Assembly: GCA_037444625.1 (NCBI GenBank)
Contig: JBBIMA010000003.1
Location: 44,444 to 108,443 of the forward strand
Origin: DTHT01 sp037444625
Lineage (GTDB): Bacteria > Acidobacteriota > Terriglobia > Bryobacterales > Bryobacteraceae
Length of the DNA stretch: 64,000 nt
Direction: 5' to 3'
Numbering within the stretch: position 1 is the first letter of the stretch; every line of letters begins with the position of its first letter. The notes under the pieces are model-generated. The model did not search any database, was not told where the DNA came from, and worked only from the letters and a program-made list of their open reading frames with translations. The position numbers were made by a program, and so were the translations under genes. Shown in pieces: positions 1-8,228 of the stretch.

Positions 1-2
1 GG

Positions 3-2204
3 TGGAACCCGGCGCCCAGCATCACCAACGAGCTGGTGTTCGGCTTCAACCGTTTCACCTTCGACTTCCGCATGCCCCAAGCCGACCTGGCGAAGGTCAC
101 CCTGTACGGGCCGGTGGCGCTCGACACCGAGTACAGCTTCGGCAACAAGCGCCGCCTGCACACCTGGCAGGCGGTGGACAATTTCGCCTGGTTCCGCGGC
201 TCCCACGCCCTGAAATTCGGGACCAACCTCCGCTGGCAGCAGCACGTGGACGTACGCGGCTCGATCGCCGGGCAGAATGCCACCCAGGCGATCAATTTCT
301 CGACCGCTGTCAACACGGTGGACCCGGCCACCTTCGGCCTGCCGCCGGACCTCAACGTCACCTTCGACCGGCCCGCCTTCCAGAGCCACATCAACTTCCT
401 GCTGGGACGGGTGGGCAACCTGACCCGCGGCTTCCCCTCCAAGGGCGATCAGTTCGTCGAAGGTCTGTACGAGTTCGACGCCCGCTATCCCGAGTACGAC
501 TTTTACGCCCAGGACACCTGGAAGTTGCGCCGCAACCTGACGCTGGATCTGGGCCTGCGCTGGGAGGTCAAATTGGCCCCGCGCAATCCCGACGATCGCA
601 TCACGCGACCCGATCAGCTCGTGCAGGCCGGGGCGCCCCCGACAACCTCCTTGCGCTGGGTCAAAGGCAAGCTCTTCGGCGATTCCTGGCGCAACTTCGG
701 TCCCTCCCTGGGCCTGGCCTGGGACCCCACGGGGCGAGGCAAGACGTCGCTGCGCGTCAATTACCGCGCGGCTTACGACCGGCTGAATACCTTCGTGCTC
801 TCCTCCTCGATTTTCCAGAGCCTGCCCGGGCAGACCCAAGGCGTCAACGACACCAGCTTCGGCCAGGCGGGAGGCCGGCTGGCCGCCCTGCCCCGCCTGA
901 AACCGCCTTCCGTCAAACCGAGCGAGCTGGCCCAGCCGGCGCCCTTCTCGAGCAACTTGATCACGGTGGTGGACCCGGATTTCAAGATGCCCACCACGCA
1001 CATGTGGAGTCTCTCGATCCAGCGCGAGGTCGCTCCCCGCACCGTCCTGGACGTCAGCTACCTCGGCCGGCGGGCCTACCACCTGTTCGGCGCCTACGAC
1101 GCCAACCAGGCCGAGATCTTCCGCAACGGTTTCCTGGAGGCATTCCGCATCGTCAAGGCGGGCGGGGAGTCCGATCTGATGAACCGGCTGCTGCGCGCCG
1201 ATTCGCGCCTGCGGGCGGGGGAGACCGGCTCGCAGATGGTGCGCCGCCTGTACGCCTCGACCCTGGATCTGAACTCGGTGGCGGCCCTGGCGGCTTCCAT
1301 CGCCACCCGCTTGCAGGGAACGCCCGCCCGCTCGGTGACCGATCTCTCGGGCGCGGGACCCTTCTTTTTCATCCCCTTCCCGCAGTTCGGCGGCCGCATG
1401 CGCGTGATTGACTCCAACGATTTCTCCACCTATCACGCCCTGGAGATCCAACTGGAACGCCGTTTCTCCTCGGGGCTGAGTTACCAGCTCAGTTACACTT
1501 GGGCCAAGTCGCTCGACACCCGCTCTTACGATCCGGCTTTCACCGTGGTCTCCACGGCCAACGCCCAGTCAGCCTCCTCGACGCCTTTCGATATTTACAA
1601 CCGCAGGCTCAACTACGCGCGCTCGGACTTCGACCGCGCGCACGCCCTGCAATCCAACTGGACCTGGGAAGTGCCGGTGGGCAAGACCCGCCGCTGGGGC
1701 GCCGGGATGCCGGCCTTCTTGGACGCGCTGGCGGGCGGCTGGCAGGCCACCGGCTATCTGCGCCTGACCGGCGGCCGGCCCTTCACGGTTTACTCGGGAG
1801 CCTACACCTTCGGCAGCGTGCAGCAATCCCCGGCCAACTGCTCGGGCTGCGATCGCGGCATGGGGCGGCTCTTCGACGATCCGGCCTCCGGCCTGAAGTG
1901 GTACCTCAATGAGAGCGAGCGGGCCCGCTTCTCTCTGCCCGCCCCGGGCGAGATGGGCAACACGGGGCGCAACTTCCTGGAAGGCCCGGGATTCTTCAAC
2001 CTGGATCTGGCCGTGCTGAAGCGCTTCGGCTTGGGCCGGGAGGGCTTCCAACTCGAGGTGCGGGGCGATTTCACCAACCTGACCAACTCCCCCTCGTTCG
2101 GCTTCCCCACCGCCACCATCACCTCGACGATTTTCGGCCGGGTACGGGACAGCGTGGTCAGCGGCTCGCGCAAGATTCAGTTGGGGGCCAAGGTGTATTT
2201 CTGA
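3..2204 (+). CDS. TonB-dependent receptor, Oar-like (5' end missing)
   Basis: Outer-membrane TonB-dependent receptor, C-terminal part; the reading frame is open to the left edge of the window, so the signal peptide, any carboxypeptidase-regulatory domain and the plug lie outside. What is visible is beta-barrel sequence: alternating aromatic/polar strands, repeated phrases such as LRYEV-like strands, 'SYLGRRAYHL', 'YQLSYTWAKSLD', and a C-terminal strand ending RKIQLGAKVYF, which fits an outer-membrane insertion signal with terminal Phe. The 'YTWAKSLDTRSYDPAFT' style and the final strand are typical of the large acidobacterial Oar-type family. Such receptors import siderophores, oligosaccharides or peptides, but the substrate cannot be read from this part. 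It converges on the Nramp-type gene, 84 bp away. Family assignment is secure, substrate unknown. Confidence 0.9.
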   Translation, partial: WNPAPSITNELVFGFNRFTFDFRMPQADLAKVTLYGPVALDTEYSFGNKRRLHTWQAVDNFAWFRGSHALKFGTNLRWQQHVDVRGSIAGQNATQAINFSTAVNTVDPATFGLPPDLNVTFDRPAFQSHINFLLGRVGNLTRGFPSKGDQFVEGLYEFDARYPEYDFYAQDTWKLRRNLTLDLGLRWEVKLAPRNPDDRITRPDQLVQAGAPPTTSLRWVKGKLFGDSWRNFGPSLGLAWDPTGRGKTSLRVNYRAAYDRLNTFVLSSSIFQSLPGQTQGVNDTSFGQAGGRLAALPRLKPPSVKPSELAQPAPFSSNLITVVDPDFKMPTTHMWSLSIQREVAPRTVLDVSYLGRRAYHLFGAYDANQAEIFRNGFLEAFRIVKAGGESDLMNRLLRADSRLRAGETGSQMVRRLYASTLDLNSVAALAASIATRLQGTPARSVTDLSGAGPFFFIPFPQFGGRMRVIDSNDFSTYHALEIQLERRFSSGLSYQLSYTWAKSLDTRSYDPAFTVVSTANAQSASSTPFDIYNRRLNYARSDFDRAHALQSNWTWEVPVGKTRRWGAGMPAFLDALAGGWQATGYLRLTGGRPFTVYSGAYTFGSVQQSPANCSGCDRGMGRLFDDPASGLKWYLNESERARFSLPAPGEMGNTGRNFLEGPGFFNLDLAVLKRFGLGREGFQLEVRGDFTNLTNSPSFGFPTATITSTIFGRVRDSVVSGSRKIQLGAKVYF

Positions 2205-2288
2205 TTTCCCGGGCCGGCCGCGCCGCTGCGGCCGCCCGGCGCCAACCGAGGGCCCGTGAACAGGAGCCGGGAAGGGCCGGCGCCTGCC

Positions 2289-3530
2289 TCACGCCATCAT
2301 GTCGCGCAAGGTGATGCCCACCAGCGCCAGGGTCAGCCCGATCAGGATCACTACCGCCAGCCAGGCGACGGCGTTCTGGGAGCGCGAGTTGACCCAGCGC
2401 CCCATCAGCTCCCGCTTGTTCACCAGCAGGACCATGAAGATCAGAACCAGGGGCAGCAGCACGCCGTTGAGCACCTGCGAGAGCAGGATCATGCGCACCA
2501 GCGGGAAGCCGGGAATCAGAATCACGCCCGCGCCCAGCACGATCAGCAGAGTGTACAGCCAGTAGAAGATGGGCGCCTCGCGAAAGCCCTTGTTCACCCC
2601 GGCCTCGAAGCCCAGGCCCTCGCAGACCGAGTAGGCGGTGGACAGGGGCAGGATCGAAGCGGCGAACATCGAGGCGTTGAACAGCCCGGCGCTGAACAGC
2701 AGGAAGGCGTAGCGGCCGAAGGGCCGGAGGGCCTGGGCGGCGTGGGCCGCGTCCTCGATGTCGCGCGGGCCGTGGGACCAGATCGCTCCCGCGCAGGCCA
2801 CGATGATGAAGAAAGCGATCACCACCATGGTAATGCAGCCCACGATCACCTCGATGCGCGACTCGGCGTACTCGCGTTCGCTGATGCCTTTCTCGACCAC
2901 GGCCGCCTGCAAGTAGAACTGCATCCAGGGGGCGATCGAGGTGCCCACCATGCCGATCAGCACCGTGATGTAGGCCGGATCCAGCATCAGGACCGGCTGC
3001 ACGCTGCCGGCCAGGGCCTGCTCCCAATCCGGCTCGATCAGCAGCGCGGAGACGACGTAACTGACGTAGAAGACGCAGGCCCCCAGAAAGATCTTCTCCA
3101 CGCTGCGGTAGGTGCCCTTCACCACCAGCAGCCAGACCAGCAGGGCGGCCAGCGGGACCGAGACCGAGCGGGGCACCGAGAACAACTCCAGCGAGCCGGC
3201 CACCCCGGCGAAATTGGCCATCACGTTGGTGAAGTTGGTGAGCACCAGCAGGACCATCACCAGGAAGGTGATGCGCAGGCCGAACTCTTCACGGATCAGA
3301 TCGGAGAGACCCTTGCCGGTGACCGCGCCCATCCGGGCGTTCATCTCCTGGGTGACCACCAGCAGCACGGCGATCGGGATCAGCGTCCACAGCGACAGAT
3401 AGCCGAAGCGCGCCCCGGCCTGCGAGTAGGTGAAGATGCCGCCGGCGTCGTTGTCCACCATGGCGGTGATGAAGCCGGGGCCGATGACGGTGAAGAATAC
3501 CGCGATCTGGTGCCGGATCCGCTTCAGCAT
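2289..3530 (-). CDS. Nramp-related divalent metal transporter, probable Mg2+ type (NRMT-like)
   Basis: Inner-membrane protein of 413 residues with about 11 hydrophobic segments and the Nramp (SLC11) fold. The family signature in helix 1 (DPGN in MntH) aligns with D28-A29-G30-G31, followed by the conserved QAGARFGY. The helix 6 MPH signature aligns with A200-P201-W202. The helix-10-like stretch SQVLNGVLLP is conserved. Loss of the metal-selecting methionine (to Ala) and of the helix 1 asparagine (to Gly), with the aspartate kept, is the pattern reported for Nramp-related magnesium transporters, which bind a more hydrated ion; Mg2+ transport here is inference. The gene lies 27 bp downstream of a soluble MgtE-type Mg-sensor gene on the same strand, which supports the Mg assignment. 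It could still be annotated as a generic Mn/Fe Nramp transporter. Confidence 0.85.
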   Translation of the reverse strand: MLKRIRHQIAVFFTVIGPGFITAMVDNDAGGIFTYSQAGARFGYLSLWTLIPIAVLLVVTQEMNARMGAVTGKGLSDLIREEFGLRITFLVMVLLVLTNFTNVMANFAGVAGSLELFSVPRSVSVPLAALLVWLLVVKGTYRSVEKIFLGACVFYVSYVVSALLIEPDWEQALAGSVQPVLMLDPAYITVLIGMVGTSIAPWMQFYLQAAVVEKGISEREYAESRIEVIVGCITMVVIAFFIIVACAGAIWSHGPRDIEDAAHAAQALRPFGRYAFLLFSAGLFNASMFAASILPLSTAYSVCEGLGFEAGVNKGFREAPIFYWLYTLLIVLGAGVILIPGFPLVRMILLSQVLNGVLLPLVLIFMVLLVNKRELMGRWVNSRSQNAVAWLAVVILIGLTLALVGITLRDMMA

Positions 3531-3557
3531 GGGCCTCGCCGTCCATAAGCCCCTCGC

Positions 3558-4796
3558 TCAGTCGTGCCGCAGCACGGAGATGACGTCGTCGGCGGTGATC
3601 ACGCCGGCCAGCCGGCCCTCCTCATCCACCACCGGGAGATTCAGCAAATTATACTTGTCGAACAACTCCGTCACCCGCTCGCGCCGCTCGCGGGCCCGCA
3701 CCGCGATCAGGGTGGGCGCGGCCAGCTCCCGCAAGGCGGCCGAGGGCGGGGCGACGAAGAGTCTTCCCAGGGGCACCGCCCCCTTCAGCACACCCTGGGC
3801 GTCAATCAAGAACAGCGTGCTGAGGCTTTCCAGCAGCTCCTCGTTCCCCTTGAGGGCGTCCACCGCGTCGGCCGCCGTGGCGCTCTCGTGCAGGGCCACG
3901 TACTCGGTGTTCATCAGGCCGCCCGCGCTGTCCTCGGGAAAATCCAGCAGCTCGCGGACTTCGGCCTTGGGCTGGGCGTCCATCTCCTCGAGGATCTCGC
4001 GCGAGGTCTCCTCCTCCAGCTCGGCCAGCGCGTCGGCCGCCTCGTCGGGCGCCATTTCCTCGACGATCTCGGCCGCCTTTTCGGCCTCCAGCGATTCCAG
4101 GATCGAGGCTTGCATCTTGGGATCCACTTCCGAGAGAGTGTCGGCGGCCACTTCGCTGTCAATGGACTCGATGATGGATTCGCGCTCCTCCGGGCCCAGT
4201 TCCTCGACGATGTCGGCCAGGTCCGCCGGGTGCAGCTTCTCCAGCATCGAATAGGAAATGTTCAGCCGCAGCCGGCGCAGCGGATCGGGCTCGACGATGT
4301 TGCAGTGCTCCCAGCGGATCGAATTGGGCGCGATGGGGCGCTGGAGGCGGCGGATCCAGCGCGGCGGCAGCACGCCTTGCAACAGGCGGCGCAGGATGCT
4401 GCGCAGGCCGACGTCCACTTCCAGCACGCGCAGCACTTCGGCTTCGCCCTCCCGGCGGATCTCGAAGGTCACGTCGTTGACCCGCACCACCTTGCGCCCG
4501 TCCACGTCAATGATCTGCTGGTCGAGCAGATCCCGGCCGATGCGCAGCATGTACTCGTCGTCGTGGTAGGGGGTCAGCCGCTCGTCCTGAAGATGGATGC
4601 CGTCCAGGCTGATCGAACGGATCTGGTCGTAGCGCACCGTCAGCCAGGCCCAACCGCCGCCCACCAGGTAGCGGTCCAGCCGGGAGGAGTCAATCAGGGG
4701 AACCAAGGCGGCGTCGGCCACCCGGCCGATCCTGCGCCCGCGCAGGTCGTAGACCTTGAGGCCCACCAGTTCGGTGAAGAAGACCAGCTCCGCCAT
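3558..4796 (-). CDS. Soluble Mg2+-sensor-like protein: PRC-barrel, MgtE N-terminal and CBS domains, no pore
   Basis: 412 residues, no membrane segment. Two PRC-barrel-like segments (about 8-75 and 83-150) are followed by an acidic helical MgtE_N superhelix (about 182-285: LHPADLADIVEELGPEE and repeats) and a CBS pair (about 295-412) entered by the MgtE hallmark EDSAGGLMNTEYVAL. In MgtE channels the N and CBS domains bind Mg2+ and close the pore. The MgtE transmembrane domain is absent here, and the protein ends with CBS residue 412. It is first in an operon with the Nramp-related transporter 27 bp downstream, so the likely role (inference) is a Mg2+-responsive regulatory subunit of that transporter. 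A stand-alone magnesium sensor or a membrane-surface tether through the PRC domains are alternatives. Start ATG at 4796 is the only start that keeps the first PRC segment intact. Confidence 0.85.
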   Translation of the reverse strand: MAELVFFTELVGLKVYDLRGRRIGRVADAALVPLIDSSRLDRYLVGGGWAWLTVRYDQIRSISLDGIHLQDERLTPYHDDEYMLRIGRDLLDQQIIDVDGRKVVRVNDVTFEIRREGEAEVLRVLEVDVGLRSILRRLLQGVLPPRWIRRLQRPIAPNSIRWEHCNIVEPDPLRRLRLNISYSMLEKLHPADLADIVEELGPEERESIIESIDSEVAADTLSEVDPKMQASILESLEAEKAAEIVEEMAPDEAADALAELEEETSREILEEMDAQPKAEVRELLDFPEDSAGGLMNTEYVALHESATAADAVDALKGNEELLESLSTLFLIDAQGVLKGAVPLGRLFVAPPSAALRELAAPTLIAVRARERRERVTELFDKYNLLNLPVVDEEGRLAGVITADDVISVLRHD

Positions 4797-4810
4797 CGAA
4801 AAATGTCCGA

Positions 4811-4922
4811 GCCCATCGGGCGTCCCGAGCGCGCCACGGCCATTTTTCGCGGGGACAGGCCGCCTGCGGTGCGCTCTACATCGCTTACCTTCCGGTCACT
4901 TTCCAATATGGCCCATCGGGCG
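4811..4922. repeat. Pair of 12-bp direct repeats upstream of the Mg module
   Basis: GCCCATCGGGCG occurs at 4811-4822 and again at 4911-4922, exactly 100 bp apart, within the 232-bp non-coding region before the PRC/MgtE_N/CBS gene. Each copy contains the inverted arms GCCC and GGGC around AT-C. They could be operator half-sites for the magnesium operon. The rest of 4797-5028 shows no gene, and no M-box-like element was recognised. Function is unproven. Confidence 0.35.
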
Positions 4923-5028
4923 GCGGGGCCGCAACAGGATTTTTTCCGGGGGCGCCGGAACGGCCCGGGGGGAGCCGGGCTCCTGGGGCGGCGCTGCGCC
5001 CTTCCCGGAGGCGGTCGTCCCTGCGCCC

Positions 5029-7260
5029 CTAGCGACCCGGCCGGCCCAACTGCTCTCTCAGAAACCGGAACGTGCCCACCCCGTGAATCCGGTGCGGGCC
5101 GTCGAAATACTCGATCGCCGTCCGCTCGGCCAGCCCCAGCCGGACGTACAGCCGGCGGACCTTGGCGTACTCGTAGGCCACCCACTCGTCAATGCCCACG
5201 CCGTCGCGATGCCCCCGCTCGACCATGAACGGCCGCGGGGCGATCAAACCGGCCATCTCCGCGTAATTGAAAGTCTCCGCCAGGTCGAACTCGAACATCT
5301 CGTACTCCCCGGTGAACATGTAACTGAAGGGTTCGTCCACCCGGGTGTTCTTCCAGATCCATTGGTTGAAATCGCCCGAGCAGATCGAGAGGCAATACCC
5401 CGGTAGCACCGCCGGCACCCGCAGGGCGGTCTTGCCGCCGTAGGAAAGCCCGTAGAAAGCGATGCGCCCGGGATCCACGAACTCCAGCGAGGCCAGCCAC
5501 TCCAGCGTGCGCTGGTGTTGCCCGACGATGAAGGAGAACAGGCTGAGGCCGAGCGGATTGGCCTTGCGCTGCGCCTGGCGAAAGCGGTCCCCGCCCAGAT
5601 AAGGATTCTGCGGGGCGTAGGCGATGAAGCCTTCTTCGGCCAGGCGCGCGGCGAAGCGGCCATAGGTGGCCTCGCGGCGGGCCTCGATGACGTCCTGCGG
5701 GCGGCCTTCCAGCCCGTGCTGACAAACCACCGCCGGGCGGCGCTCGCCGGGCTTGAGGTCCTTGGGAACCAGCAGAATGCCGTAGGCGAACACGTCCGGC
5801 CAGACCGGCAGCCGGACCTCGTAGCCCGTCCAGCGCGGCTCGTCGTAAAGGCGGCGGGTGCGGGCCGCCGGCGGTTCGCTCGGGTCCGGCAGCCGCCCGA
5901 GAATCTGCTCCCAGAAGTACTGCCGATACCAGGCGGTGCTGCGCCGCCAGGCTTCGGGCGAAGAGGCGTCCGCGCGCTGCCAGAACCGCCGCCGCACGGC
6001 CTCCGAGCGCCGCACCAAGGCCTGGGTGAACTCGACCAGTTGATCGAACTGGCGGCGCTGCCGCGCCTCGGGATCGCCCGCCGGACCCGCCCGAGCCGGC
6101 GCGGCGCCCGAGGGCTTGAGCGGCCCGCGCCGGCCGAGGGCTTCCAGAAACGCTCGCAAGGCGGCCTCCGATCCCGGCCCGTCGCCGCCCTCGAGCAGGA
6201 CGATCCGGTCCGGCGCGCCGGCCCTGCGGAAGTGTGCGCGCGCTCGCTCGACCTCGGCCCTCACTTCGGCCGGGGCAGGAGTCCTCAGGCGCCCGGGGGC
6301 GGCGCCGCGCTTTTCGGGAGTTTCCGGCGGCGGCCCCTCCACAGGGGGCACGCGGGAGGCTTCCAAAATGAGCGCGCGCGGCGCCACCAATCCGGCCAAG
6401 CCGGCGTCGCCGAAATCGCGCAGGAAACACCAGACGTTGCGATAGATCGGCTCCTGCCACATGCCCTCGCGCGGCCCGAAGTAGCCGCTCACCCAAGCGG
6501 CCCCGATGCGCTCATCCAGGGCCGCGGCCGCCAGGGCGATCAGGCCCCCTTCGCCGTAGCCGGCCACGCCCACCGGTCGGACGGGCCGCCGGCCGGCAAA
6601 CCAATCCACCGCCGCCAGCACCTTCTGAACTTCGTAGCCGATGATGTGCCGGCCGGTCTGGTAGGCCATGCGGTAGACGAACTCGCGGTGCGGCTGATTG
6701 GTCCGGCGGCCGATGAGGGGGTTGGCGGAGAAGGCGTCGCGGCGGTCAATCAAGACGGGAACCAACACCAGGCAGCCGTTTTCGGCCAGCCGGCGCGCGA
6801 ACTGCGCGCGAGGGGGCAGCCCCGGCGCCAGCCCGGCGGCGGTCTCGGGGGGCCAGTCGGCGTCGGGAAGCGCCACCACGCGGGCGGCGAGCGGCCCCTC
6901 CGGCGCGAGCAAGAGGCCCTCGCCCTCCACCGGCCCCATCACCGGCCAGCGCACGGCGTAGACGCGGTAGCCCGCGCCGCGTGCGAGCAGCGCCGGCCGG
7001 TCGGGGCTCGCCTCGAGCTTCAAGGACGGCGAAGGCAGGCGCTCGTCCACCGCTCCGATGATCTTGCGCAGCCGCTCGCGGTCCGGCGGGGGGCGGTGCG
7101 CCGCGGCTGCGGCGGTGGCGCGATCCAGGTAGCGATGGATCCCCTCGACCATTTCCAGGCCGGGGTCGCCTTCGATCCGGAGGGGAGCCGTCCCGGGCAA
7201 CGGCTGGGCGCAGGCCGCTGCGACAGCCGCCAGCAGGAGGGGCAGCAGGGCAGACGACAT
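5029..7260 (-). CDS. Exported tandem alpha/beta-hydrolase (first half lacks nucleophile)
   Basis: 743 residues with an N-terminal signal sequence (about 1-19, LLPLLLAAVAAACA). Two alpha/beta-hydrolase domains lie in tandem, related to dienelactone hydrolase/acetyl-xylan-esterase-type enzymes. In the N-terminal half (about 85-375) the nucleophile elbow reads G234-Y-G-E-G, so the position of the catalytic Ser is Gly236 and this half is probably non-catalytic. In the C-terminal half (about 400-743) the elbow GLSYGG is intact with Ser606; an acidic stretch (FMVERGHRDG) and a terminal His (DGPHRIHG) could complete the triad. The substrate is likely an ester of a plant or microbial polysaccharide, but this is not determined. 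It is monocistronic: the MerR gene ends 69 bp upstream on the same strand and a 232-bp gap follows. Confidence 0.75.
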   Translation of the reverse strand: MSSALLPLLLAAVAAACAQPLPGTAPLRIEGDPGLEMVEGIHRYLDRATAAAAAHRPPPDRERLRKIIGAVDERLPSPSLKLEASPDRPALLARGAGYRVYAVRWPVMGPVEGEGLLLAPEGPLAARVVALPDADWPPETAAGLAPGLPPRAQFARRLAENGCLVLVPVLIDRRDAFSANPLIGRRTNQPHREFVYRMAYQTGRHIIGYEVQKVLAAVDWFAGRRPVRPVGVAGYGEGGLIALAAAALDERIGAAWVSGYFGPREGMWQEPIYRNVWCFLRDFGDAGLAGLVAPRALILEASRVPPVEGPPPETPEKRGAAPGRLRTPAPAEVRAEVERARAHFRRAGAPDRIVLLEGGDGPGSEAALRAFLEALGRRGPLKPSGAAPARAGPAGDPEARQRRQFDQLVEFTQALVRRSEAVRRRFWQRADASSPEAWRRSTAWYRQYFWEQILGRLPDPSEPPAARTRRLYDEPRWTGYEVRLPVWPDVFAYGILLVPKDLKPGERRPAVVCQHGLEGRPQDVIEARREATYGRFAARLAEEGFIAYAPQNPYLGGDRFRQAQRKANPLGLSLFSFIVGQHQRTLEWLASLEFVDPGRIAFYGLSYGGKTALRVPAVLPGYCLSICSGDFNQWIWKNTRVDEPFSYMFTGEYEMFEFDLAETFNYAEMAGLIAPRPFMVERGHRDGVGIDEWVAYEYAKVRRLYVRLGLAERTAIEYFDGPHRIHGVGTFRFLREQLGRPGR

Positions 7261-7329
7261 GCCGACAAGTCTACCTCCGGGCGGGCGGGGGTTCGGGCAG
7301 GCGGGAACTCGCCGACGTCGGCGCCCCGG

Positions 7330-7833
7330 TCAGAGGCCGGCGCGCACCCTGCGGGCGGCCAGGGCGGCCTCGGCCCGGGCGGGCTTCTTGGGCACGGCGC
7401 GCAAGCGCCGGGCCTGATCGGTCACGCAGACCAGGAACATGGGCTGGCGGGCGTTCTTGAGAATGTCAATGATGCGCTCGTGGCGGTCTTCCAGGTAGAT
7501 GGATTTGCCGTCGGTCAGCAGATGCAGGTCGGAGTCGCGGGTGAAGACGTCGCTCAGCCGGCGCCCCATTTCGCGCTGAAGGTAGCGCAGCACGCGGCGG
7601 ATCTTTTGCAGGGAGAAGCCCTTGCGCCGGAGCTCGGCAATGACGGTGATTTCCAGGACGTCCTGGGGGCTGTAAATGCGCTTGTGGCCCAGGTGCCGGG
7701 GCGAGACGACGTTGCGTTCGTCCCACCACTGGAGCTGCCGGAGGCTGATGCCCGCGATGGTCGCGACCTGCTTGCTGGAAAAAGCGTCGCTGGGCTCGGT
7801 CGGAGCAGGTCGGCTCTTTTTTGTTTTGAACAT
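7330..7833 (-). CDS. MerR-family transcriptional regulator
   Basis: 167 residues. Residues about 17-85 form a MerR winged helix (SSKQVATIAGISLRQLQWWDE then RIYSPQDVLEITVIAELRRKGFSLQKIRRVL). The C-terminal part (about 86-140: LTDGKSIYLEDRHERIIDIL) is short, contains a single cysteine and lacks the usual metal-binding cysteine pattern, so it is not a classical metal sensor. The protein ends in a basic, Ala-rich tail. A GGAAG ribosome-binding site precedes the ATG at 7833, and a well-spaced sigma-70 promoter lies upstream at 7875-7903. The ligand and targets are unknown. The neighbouring thiS upstream and the hydrolase downstream share the strand, but the internal promoter suggests separate transcription. 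Confidence 0.85.
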   Translation of the reverse strand: MFKTKKSRPAPTEPSDAFSSKQVATIAGISLRQLQWWDERNVVSPRHLGHKRIYSPQDVLEITVIAELRRKGFSLQKIRRVLRYLQREMGRRLSDVFTRDSDLHLLTDGKSIYLEDRHERIIDILKNARQPMFLVCVTDQARRLRAVPKKPARAEAALAARRVRAGL

Positions 7834-7874
7834 GGCAAACCGCTTCCGTTTTCCTTTATCGGCCGCTTCTCAGG

Positions 7875-7903
7875 ATTGTACTCAAGCTTGGCCCCGCCTT
7901 CAA
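7875..7903 (-). promoter_or_regulatory. Sigma-70-type promoter for the merR gene
   Basis: On the minus strand TTGAAG (7903-7898) is followed by a 17-bp spacer and TACAAT (7880-7875). The -10 matches 5 of 6 and the -35 4 of 6 consensus bases. The predicted start gives a leader of about 35 nt that contains the GGAAG ribosome-binding site. Seen in sequence; activity inferred. Confidence 0.6.
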
Positions 7904-7926
7904 CGCCTATTTTGCGGGGGACGGTT

Positions 7927-8130
7927 TCATCCTCCCCCGACAAACTGTACGATCTCGACCCGGGCGCCCGGCCCGAGCACCCGGTGCGGCCACTCGGCGC
8001 GGCGCAGGATCTCCAGGTCCAGTTCGACCGCCACCCGCTCGGGGTTCAGCCCGAGCGATTCTAGTAGTCCTAGAACCGTCAGCCCCTCCGGGATGCTGTG
8101 GTCTTGCCCGTTCAGCCTGATCTGGATCAT
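7927..8130 (-). CDS. thiS: ThiS/MoaD-like sulfur-carrier protein
   Basis: 67-residue ubiquitin-fold protein starting at ATG 8130 (MIQIRLNGQDHSIPEG). The pattern LTVLGLLESLGLNPERVAVELD, then ILRRAEW, GARVEIVQFVGGG, with a C-terminal Gly-Gly, is that of ThiS, the thiocarboxylate sulfur donor in thiamine thiazole synthesis. A longer frame to 8208 adds 26 Arg/Gly-rich residues that do not fit the family. No thiG, thiF or thiO is nearby, so partners must be encoded elsewhere. It diverges from nuoA, 98 bp away, and sits upstream of the MerR gene on the same strand. MoaD is less likely, because the internal Val-Ala-Val-Glu pattern is ThiS-like. Confidence 0.8.
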   Translation of the reverse strand: MIQIRLNGQDHSIPEGLTVLGLLESLGLNPERVAVELDLEILRRAEWPHRVLGPGARVEIVQFVGGG

Positions 8131-8147
8131 CACCGTCGGCCGGCGAC

Positions 8148-8174
8148 CTCGGGGCCGGGGCGCCCGACCCCGAG
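8148..8174. repeat. GC-rich inverted repeat between thiS and nuoA
   Basis: CTCGGGG (8148-8154) pairs with CCCCGAG (8168-8174) across a 13-nt loop. It lies between the divergent thiS and nuoA starts and just upstream of the nuoA -35 element. It could be an operator or a DNA/RNA hairpin; no T-run follows, so it is not a typical terminator. Confidence 0.35.
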
Positions 8175-8184
8175 CGCCCGGGAT

Positions 8185-8214
8185 TTGACACCCCGATCCG
8201 CAGATCATTATATT
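8185..8214 (+). promoter_or_regulatory. Near-consensus sigma-70 promoter of the nuo operon
   Basis: A perfect -35 TTGACA (8185-8190), an 18-bp spacer and a -10 TATATT (8209-8214, 5 of 6). The expected start point near 8221 leaves only about 8 nt before the nuoA ATG at 8229, and no Shine-Dalgarno sequence is present. The first gene of the operon would therefore be read from an almost leaderless mRNA. This is the strongest promoter-like sequence in the window apart from the one before the micropeptide gene. Confidence 0.7.
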
Positions 8215-8228
8215 CGAATTTCGCTCTC

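Noticed and set aside
2256..3548. Long plus-strand frame opposite the Nramp-type gene
   Set aside because: His/Gln/Arg-rich composition typical of an antisense shadow; the minus strand encodes a clear transporter.
4797..5028. M-box or other Mg riboswitch before the Mg operon
   Set aside because: No recognisable conserved core or expected helices by eye; only the twin repeat stood out. A covariance-model scan would be decisive.
5515..8064. 849-residue plus-strand frame
   Set aside because: Runs antisense across the hydrolase, MerR and thiS genes with no recognisable domain.
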